Source: Puniceicoccales bacterium (GTDB lineage Bacteria > Verrucomicrobiota > Verrucomicrobiia > Opitutales > JAIRLM01). Taken from it: a stretch of 11,891 nt of DNA. Under the pieces are notes generated by a model. The model saw only the letters and a program-made list of their open reading frames with translations, was not told where the DNA came from and did not search any database. The DNA lies in contig JAIRTQ010000089.1 in the NCBI GenBank assembly GCA_031254835.1, forward strand, positions 1 through 11,891, written 5' to 3'. Numbering within the stretch: position 1 is the stretch's first letter; each line of letters begins with the position of its first letter. Positions 7,321 to 11,891 of this stretch are shown one piece after another. A program made the translations under genes and the position numbers.

Positions 7321-8481
7321 TCAGTGGAAGTTTTCGGAAGGAAGCAGATCTGGCAGCCGCGGCTTCTGCGCTTGAGCCGTGCAAAAACAATTGAGTAAAA
7401 GACCGATCGAGCTAAAGACCAAAAACAAGTTGGACCCGCCATAGCTAACTAGCGGCAGAGCCACTCCCTTAGTCGGGAAAAGCCCCATCACAACGGCTAG
7501 GTTGATTACGGTTTGAGCAACCAGGAAAAGTAAAATGCCGCTGGCAAAAAGGAACAAGAATGTGTCGTGAACGCGATAGATTTCTAGCCACAGGATGGCG
7601 AAAAGGGTAACGTAGGCAAAGATGGCGAGGAGAGCGAAGGGATAGCCAAGCTCTTCGGCCATGATGGGAAAAATAAAATCCGTATGCGCTTCCGGCAAAT
7701 AGGAGAGCTGCTGACGGCCATTCCCCAGGCCCAATCCGTGGAGCCCGCCTGACTGAAAGCCGACAAGACCCTGCCAGAGCTGGTAGGAGCCGGTCAGTTT
7801 GGTGGACTCCACGTCCAAAAAGGCAAGAATTCGGCCCAGACGGACCGGGTTGCGAACGACAAACAGGGCGAGAAGAAGGGCCGCGCTGGTGCAGCAAGAG
7901 AGAAGAAATCGCAGTGGCGTACCGGCTAAGAAAAGCAACGTAAAGCCGACGAAAAGAAAGAGAAAAGTGCTACCATAGTCCGGTTCGAGGAGCAGGAGAA
8001 GGGCAAAGATGCCGAGAAGCGTAAGGGGCTGCAAAAAATCCTTTCGAACGTCCCAAGAATGGCCCGCCCGCTCGGCGAGACGCTCCGCTAGGCAAAGCGC
8101 CAGAGCCAGCTTGGCCAATTCGGACACTTGCAAATGAAGGAAGCCCAAGTCGATCCAGCGACGAGAGCCCTTCACCGCATGGCCCACGGGCGAAATAAGG
8201 ACGACAACGAGGAGTATGGTGGCAAAAAGGGCAATGGCGCCTGAGTGACGTCGGAGTAGATCAATGGGCAGCAAGAGGGCGACGAAGCAGCACGGAAGAG
8301 CCAACGCAAGCCAGACGCACTGTCGTAGCAGGTAGTTGGGGCCAACGAAGGAAAGGCTTGCGCTTGAGAGGGTCAGCAGGCCCAGCACCGTTAGAAAGAC
8401 GAGGCATAGCGGAACGATCAGCAGGTGGCGACTGGCGGCGAAATAGCGGCCGTATTCTTCCAAGATTTTGCCCATAATCAC
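7321..8481 (-). CDS. ftsW: FtsW, SEDS-family septal peptidoglycan glycosyltransferase
   Basis: This multi-pass inner-membrane enzyme polymerises lipid II at the division site together with a class B penicillin-binding protein. The 386 residues contain about ten hydrophobic helices. Family blocks are GSRRWIDLGFLHLQVSELAK (105-124), the loop LPEAHTDFIFPIMAEELG (262-279) with the putative catalytic Asp268, and FPTKGVALPLVSYGGS (335-350). The P-T-K-G form of the last block favours FtsW over RodA. GTG 8481 overlaps the TGA of the upstream gene by four bases, which suggests translational coupling; ATG 8475, two codons on, is an alternative. The placement with exeA/exeB rather than among mur genes of the division cluster is unusual. 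A second copy elsewhere in the genome is possible. Confidence 0.93.
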   Translation of the reverse strand: MIMGKILEEYGRYFAASRHLLIVPLCLVFLTVLGLLTLSSASLSFVGPNYLLRQCVWLALALPCCFVALLLPIDLLRRHSGAIALFATILLVVVLISPVGHAVKGSRRWIDLGFLHLQVSELAKLALALCLAERLAERAGHSWDVRKDFLQPLTLLGIFALLLLLEPDYGSTFLFLFVGFTLLFLAGTPLRFLLSCCTSAALLLALFVVRNPVRLGRILAFLDVESTKLTGSYQLWQGLVGFQSGGLHGLGLGNGRQQLSYLPEAHTDFIFPIMAEELGYPFALLAIFAYVTLFAILWLEIYRVHDTFLFLFASGILLFLVAQTVINLAVVMGLFPTKGVALPLVSYGGSNLFLVFSSIGLLLNCFCTAQAQKPRLPDLLPSENFH

Positions 8482-8945
8482 TGCCTGTCGGGTGGACAGA
8501 TGGGCCGATAGTACTTCTCTCCCGTGCCGTCTTCGAAAGCCAGTTCTTTCCCGCGCATGCCTAGAAAAATCAGCGGCCCGACCCGCTCTCCCTGGCGGAC
8601 CATCCGGCCATCGATCAGTGCCTTCGTCTCATAGGGCCCCACCTGCACGCCCTGAATTGTCATACGCAGCACCTGCTCCATCGGCGAAAAGGCCGGCTCT
8701 TCAGTCGCGGCGGACTCCTCTTTCTCCTGCACATTTATTTCTTCTTGCCGGTCCGTAGAGGCCGCCGGCGACGCAACGACGTCCCTGCCAAATGTGAGCC
8801 GAATGGCAAAGACGGTGGCGTAGCAGCCAGCGAGAAAAACTGCCGCTACCAAAAGAAGGCCCAGTGGCCTGCGGCGCATGGAAAAAAATCCAGCCACCGG
8901 TGCGCCGCGCCGCTCTTTCCGTAGGGCATCGTCGATAAGCGCCAT
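8478..8945 (-). CDS. exeB: GspB/ExeB-like secretin-assembly protein
   Basis: This 155-residue protein is probably bitopic in the inner membrane and works with ExeA to carry or place an outer-membrane secretin through the peptidoglycan. The N terminus MALIDDALRKERRG matches the family's MS(Y/L)I.DAL.K opening. A single hydrophobic segment lies at about 27-48, followed by an acidic Ser/Glu-rich linker. The C-terminal periplasmic domain (about 90-145) has the GspB pattern IQGVQVG...KALIDGRMVRQGERVG. The ATG abuts the exeA stop codon with no gap, and GGAGG lies six bases upstream inside exeA, so the two are one operon. The cysteine in VFLAGC lies within the membrane helix and is unlikely to be a lipobox. 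The call rests on N-terminal, domain and neighbour evidence together. Confidence 0.75.
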   Translation of the reverse strand: MALIDDALRKERRGAPVAGFFSMRRRPLGLLLVAAVFLAGCYATVFAIRLTFGRDVVASPAASTDRQEEINVQEKEESAATEEPAFSPMEQVLRMTIQGVQVGPYETKALIDGRMVRQGERVGPLIFLGMRGKELAFEDGTGEKYYRPICPPDRQ

Positions 8946-9755
8946 TTAGAGCCTCCGAAAATCCCGAATGGCCCGGCGAGCGTCGCGGAGCGCGATGCCG
9001 TGCCCCGAACGGGCGTAGGCGGAGAGCAACGCGCGATCGCAAAGGCCATTAATTACCCTTGGGATACCCTTCGCCGCCAGGTGGATAGCTCCCGCCGCCG
9101 TCAGGGAAAATTTCACTCCGCCGTTGCTGCCGGCATAGGCAAGTCGGTAGTTAACATACTTTACAGTTTCCAAAAACCGAAGTGGCCGCAGATCGTAATA
9201 GACAGGGATCCGCTGCCGTAACTGGCGCAATTCCTTCTTTCGCAGCATCTTTCTCAACTCTGGCTGCCCCACCAGAATAATCTGTAATATGCGGTGATCT
9301 TTGGTCTCTAGATTGGAAAGCAGCCGCAATTGCTCCAGCATCTGCGCGGAGAGGTTTTGGGCTTCGTCGATGACCAGCACGATGTCGCGGCCGGCCCGCT
9401 CGTAGCGCCGCAGCGCATCTGCCACCTGGTCCAATAGTTCTAGCGGCGAGCGGGAATTCGTGGGTAGGCTCAAGTCGTGAAGGACTTGTCCATAAAGGTC
9501 GACCAGGTCCACGGTTGGGTTCTTTAAAATAATTTTGCGATATTTCCGTGCGGACAGCTCCCTCAACAGCGCCTGCAAAAGGGTTGTCTTGCCGCAGCCC
9601 ACTTCGCCCGTAAGCACCACGATGCCTTTCCGTTGGCCGATGCCGTAGCGAAGATGGGCGAGCGCTTCACCGTGCTGCGGACTTAGATAGAGAAAATCCG
9701 GATCCGGCGCGATGCCGAACGGGGATCGCGCAAGGCCGAAGTACGGGAGGTACAT
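8946..9755 (-). CDS. exeA: ExeA/GspA-family AAA ATPase
   Basis: This 269-residue ATPase is predicted to power secretin assembly at the inner membrane or cell wall with the adjacent ExeB-like protein. The opening MYLPYFGLARSPFGIAPDP is characteristic of the ExeA/MshM group. Walker A is GEVGCGKTT (50-58), Walker B is VLVIDEAQ (126-133), and the later blocks LSNLET and LVGQPEL (161-167), then LRQRIPVYYDLRPL, match the family's sensor and arginine-finger region. It ends after the AAA lid and lacks the C-terminal peptidoglycan-binding part of long ExeA proteins. Only weak ribosome-site similarity (GGCGG) precedes the ATG. A palindromic sigma-54-type promoter lies about 75 bases upstream. Some ExeA-like ATPases serve mobile elements, but the exeB neighbour favours secretion. 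Confidence 0.88.
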   Translation of the reverse strand: MYLPYFGLARSPFGIAPDPDFLYLSPQHGEALAHLRYGIGQRKGIVVLTGEVGCGKTTLLQALLRELSARKYRKIILKNPTVDLVDLYGQVLHDLSLPTNSRSPLELLDQVADALRRYERAGRDIVLVIDEAQNLSAQMLEQLRLLSNLETKDHRILQIILVGQPELRKMLRKKELRQLRQRIPVYYDLRPLRFLETVKYVNYRLAYAGSNGGVKFSLTAAGAIHLAAKGIPRVINGLCDRALLSAYARSGHGIALRDARRAIRDFRRL

Positions 9756-9826
9756 GCTGCCGCCATTGAAACGAATAGGACTTCATTGACAACAGGGAAA
9801 ATGCCGATTCATTCCCTTAAAGGATT

Positions 9827-9843
9827 GGCAAAAATTTTGCCAG
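9827..9843 (-). promoter_or_regulatory. Sigma-54-type -24/-12 promoter for exeA-exeB-ftsW
   Basis: Read on the minus strand, the site is CTGGCAAAATTTTTGCC: GG, exactly ten bases, then GC. It keeps YTGGCA and TTGC of the YTGGCACRNNNNTTGCW consensus, with mismatches at one -24 position and the last base. Transcription would start near 9816, giving an untranslated leader of about 60 bases before exeA. The core GGCAAAAATTTTGCC is a palindrome, so the plus strand matches as well, although no gene follows in that direction. It could instead be an operator for a dimeric repressor. Confidence 0.5.
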
Positions 9844-9943
9844 ATGCTTCTTTATGTATGCACCGTGGACGCTTTTCCTTTGGGCGATCGACAACGTTGC
9901 GCATTGACTACGAACAAATTATTGAGCGTTACGCGATAAAATC

Positions 9944-9957
9944 ATGTACCGGAACAT
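9944..9957. promoter_or_regulatory. Dyad that could be an upstream activator site
   Basis: ATGTACCGGAACAT is symmetric except for one A/A pair. Its centre lies about 135 bases upstream of the proposed exeA transcript start, a distance typical of sigma-54 enhancer sites. No known regulator is matched. Confidence 0.25.
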
Positions 9958-9980
9958 AACGTCGAGTTTCTCAGAGCGAG

Positions 9981-10009
9981 AAAATAAGCGGCCAAAATTT
10001 TTTAGCCGC
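9981..10009 (-). terminator. Intrinsic terminator of the right-end gene
   Basis: On the minus strand, GCGGC (10009-10005) pairs with GCCGC (9992-9988). The A-rich and T-rich loop bases can extend the stem through a T-G wobble. TTATTTT follows at 9987-9981. The hairpin begins 66 bases after the stop of the large right-end gene, and its T-rich tail fits minus-strand termination. Confidence 0.55.
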
Positions 10010-10074
10010 CTGAAAAATCGCTCACTGGCACTGCGTTTTTGTAGCGTTCCCTGTCGAATGGTCGCGGCTTGCAT

Positions 10075-11891
10075 TTAGGCTTCCTTCGCCGCGTAGGCTT
10101 CTGTGGCCTTTTTGAGGTCTTCTTTGAATTTTTTGAACCTGTCCGAGTCATCGGCGGCGGGGCCGCCGGCCATGCGGAGGTAGGCCTTCTGGAGCGGCAA
10201 CTTGACGGTGGCATCCGTGCCAGCTACCGGCACTACTATTTTGCAGGAGTGCAGAAATCCGGCCAACCGCCTCTGATAGGCCATTTTTTCTTCGTGGTTT
10301 TTCCGCAGGAGCTCGTAGCTTTTCCGGGAGACGAGAGCTTTGCCGTCGCTTGCAGTGTAGTTGGCGCCCAGCAGTGCCATAAGCTCCTCGATGGCCAGAT
10401 CCTTCTTCCATTCAGGAAAAGTCTCTTCCCGGTAAAAACAGTTCAACGAACGGCTGCCAGATCGCATGTGTCTGAAAAGATCCGCTATGTACTGTTCCGT
10501 CCATCCCTGGATGGGCGCTTCGCTAGATCTAGCAACTTCTTCCGGAAGTTTTAGGACATTTAGTCGTGCCACAAGGCCATCGCCTTTGCTCGGGTCTTGC
10601 TCATTTTTTTGAAACAACTCCAGCGGAGCAAGTTCAGAACCATCGGTCCGAGATGTGGAATCGTAAATTACCGTCTCCGCTGCGCTCTGTAGCGATATCT
10701 GCGCAGAGCGGAGGGTGGCGTAGCGGTTGAATTCCGCAACGAACGCGCTAACTTCTTTCTTATGATTTCTTTGAATACATGGAAGGCATAGGAGGGCATC
10801 GTTGCCGGACAGTCCAAGCGTGTCGTTGAGCGCCGTGGCCACGTCGGAGGCATTCGGATCGATGTAAACTGGCCCAACAAAAGTGGACTTAGCAGCTTCC
10901 GCTCTGATTTTTCGGTCCAACCTGTCCAACGTAAACCTTACGGGGTCCTGCGTCTTTGTGCCATCGGAAAGCTCCAGCGGCGAATTTAGCCGTTCGAATA
11001 TGCCTCGCGTTCGGCGAACCAGCAATTTTTCCGCATTTTCCGCGGCCACGGTCGGCTCGGGCTGCCAGGATAGCCGCAAGAACTCCAGCTTTTTCTGAGC
11101 CGCATCTACTGCTTCCGCATCTGGCTCGAGGGTTTTTCTATCAAAGTCAGCGGCCGCTCTTATAACGAGTTCCAGAATGGTTATTTTTTTACCGTTGTAT
11201 GTACATATATTATCTGCTTCGAAAACAATTCGAAAAACTTCTTCCCTTAGGTCGCGAATCGCACCGAGTAACGCATCGAACTGCTCTTTTGTTACGAATT
11301 TACCCTCACTATTTTTGACATTTTTTACACAAGCATCATTTTGGATGTTACCGTTTAGAGTGAATATGCTGGTGCAGCCGATAGTAGCAAGAGCCTGTAC
11401 ATCACCGACCGTGAGGCTGTCATACGTTACGTAATTTATGGTGTTGGAATGAAAATTTTCGGTCAAATTGGCACGCACATTTCGCACACTTTCTAATTTC
11501 CAATTAAAATCGTACTCCCGCATCTCTTTTAAAAGTTTGTTTAGATAGCAAAAAACGAGCCTATGGGCAGATAAAACTACCGCATAAAAAGTGAAATTAT
11601 TTGGGCTTCGTACCCTCCCGTCGATACTTGCTGTTGTGCCGTCCTTAAATAGGTACAGAAACGGCCTTATTGCGTTAGAAAGTTTTTCAAATGCCTTCCC
11701 TTCGGGTTGGGTTGCCTTAAAGCAACGTACTGCTTCATTGGTAATAGGTGTGACATAGAAATTCTGTAGCAAATTAGCGTTATTCGCTGTTAGGGCTGCT
11801 TGCACCGCAGCACTGCGTTTTTTTCGGATCGGCACATCGCTCCGTAATCGCTTTTTGGCTGCTGCCAGTTTTTTCTTCTCTTCCTTGGCAT
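10075..11891 (-). CDS. Large uncharacterised protein, N terminus beyond the window
   Basis: I do not recognise this protein. The stop is TAA at 10077-10075. The frame stays open to the right edge, giving at least 604 residues. A GTG at 11835 is the first candidate start inside the window, but the 18 codons before it encode a lysine-rich, protein-like segment (AKEEKKKLAAAKKRLRSD), so the true start is probably outside. The visible protein is largely helical in character, has a basic N-terminal stretch and a lysine-rich end (RFKKFKEDLKKATEAYAAKEA, split by acidic residues), and shows no clear signal peptide, membrane helix or nucleotide-binding motif. Base composition is uneven: 19 of 60 bases at 11281-11340 are G or C, against 40 of 60 inside ftsW at 8041-8100. 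A secreted effector or lineage-specific protein is possible but unproven. Confidence 0.75.
   Translation of the reverse strand, partial: AKEEKKKLAAAKKRLRSDVPIRKKRSAAVQAALTANNANLLQNFYVTPITNEAVRCFKATQPEGKAFEKLSNAIRPFLYLFKDGTTASIDGRVRSPNNFTFYAVVLSAHRLVFCYLNKLLKEMREYDFNWKLESVRNVRANLTENFHSNTINYVTYDSLTVGDVQALATIGCTSIFTLNGNIQNDACVKNVKNSEGKFVTKEQFDALLGAIRDLREEVFRIVFEADNICTYNGKKITILELVIRAAADFDRKTLEPDAEAVDAAQKKLEFLRLSWQPEPTVAAENAEKLLVRRTRGIFERLNSPLELSDGTKTQDPVRFTLDRLDRKIRAEAAKSTFVGPVYIDPNASDVATALNDTLGLSGNDALLCLPCIQRNHKKEVSAFVAEFNRYATLRSAQISLQSAAETVIYDSTSRTDGSELAPLELFQKNEQDPSKGDGLVARLNVLKLPEEVARSSEAPIQGWTEQYIADLFRHMRSGSRSLNCFYREETFPEWKKDLAIEELMALLGANYTASDGKALVSRKSYELLRKNHEEKMAYQRRLAGFLHSCKIVVPVAGTDATVKLPLQKAYLRMAGGPAADDSDRFKKFKEDLKKATEAYAAKEA

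Larger units (their letters stand above)
9756..10074. other. Intergenic region upstream of exeA
   Basis: This 319-base, AT-rich region holds a sigma-54-type promoter (9827-9841), a 14-base dyad (9944-9957) and an intrinsic-terminator-like hairpin (9988-10009). No convincing gene lies in it; the only notable small frame is a 33-residue one at 9858-9959 without a ribosome site. Confidence 0.6.

Noticed and set aside
9858..9959. A 33-residue + strand frame downstream of the plus-strand reading of the sigma-54 palindrome
   Set aside because: It has no Shine-Dalgarno and no recognisable motif; a chance frame of this length is expected.
11833..11835. GTG at 11835 as the true start of the right-end gene
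   Set aside because: The frame remains open with coding-like lysine-rich sequence to the window edge, and no good ribosome site precedes the GTG.

Overview
The window is 11.9 kb of densely coded bacterial chromosome. Most genes are moderately GC-rich, with AT-rich gaps and an AT-rich right end. The gene content suggests a Gram-negative, probably host-associated bacterium, plausibly of the PVC superphylum (Verrucomicrobiota-like). The clues are a CesT-type type III secretion chaperone, an ExeA/ExeB secretin-assembly pair, a lipoprotein-like LysM protein and a divergent sigma-54. The phylum is inference; no rRNA or other firm marker is present.

Left third, + strand: a DEDDh 3'-5' exonuclease (178-819) is translationally coupled through a GTGA overlap to a short, divergent sigma-54 factor (816-1946). 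The sigma factor has lost the arginine pair of its RpoN box. A dead IS5-family transposase remnant follows (about 1957-2440), and its tail carries a short stretch resembling the end of rpoN. Type I GAPDH (3542-2508) runs convergently.

Middle, + strand: a 370-base divergent gap leads to a half-size ABC exporter (3914-5689) and then a three-LysM putative lipoprotein (5810-6682).

Right half, - strand: exeA (9755-8946), exeB/gspB (8945-8478) and ftsW (8481-7321) form a tight operon with 0-base and 4-base junctions. A type III chaperone (7197-6688) lies downstream after a 123-base gap. The only near-consensus -24/-12 sigma-54 promoter I found lies in front of exeA, inside a 15-base palindrome at 9827-9841. 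This suggests that secretin-assembly and septal peptidoglycan genes are read by the sigma-54 encoded in the same window. Beyond a terminator (9988-10009) is the 3' part of a large unrecognised protein (10075 to the right edge). It is AT-rich toward its N terminus, and its reading frame continues off the window.

Taken together, the recurring themes are the cell envelope (FtsW, LysM, ABC exporter), secretion (ExeA/ExeB, CesT chaperone, possibly an effector-like protein) and sigma-54 control. No tRNA, rRNA or CRISPR array was seen.
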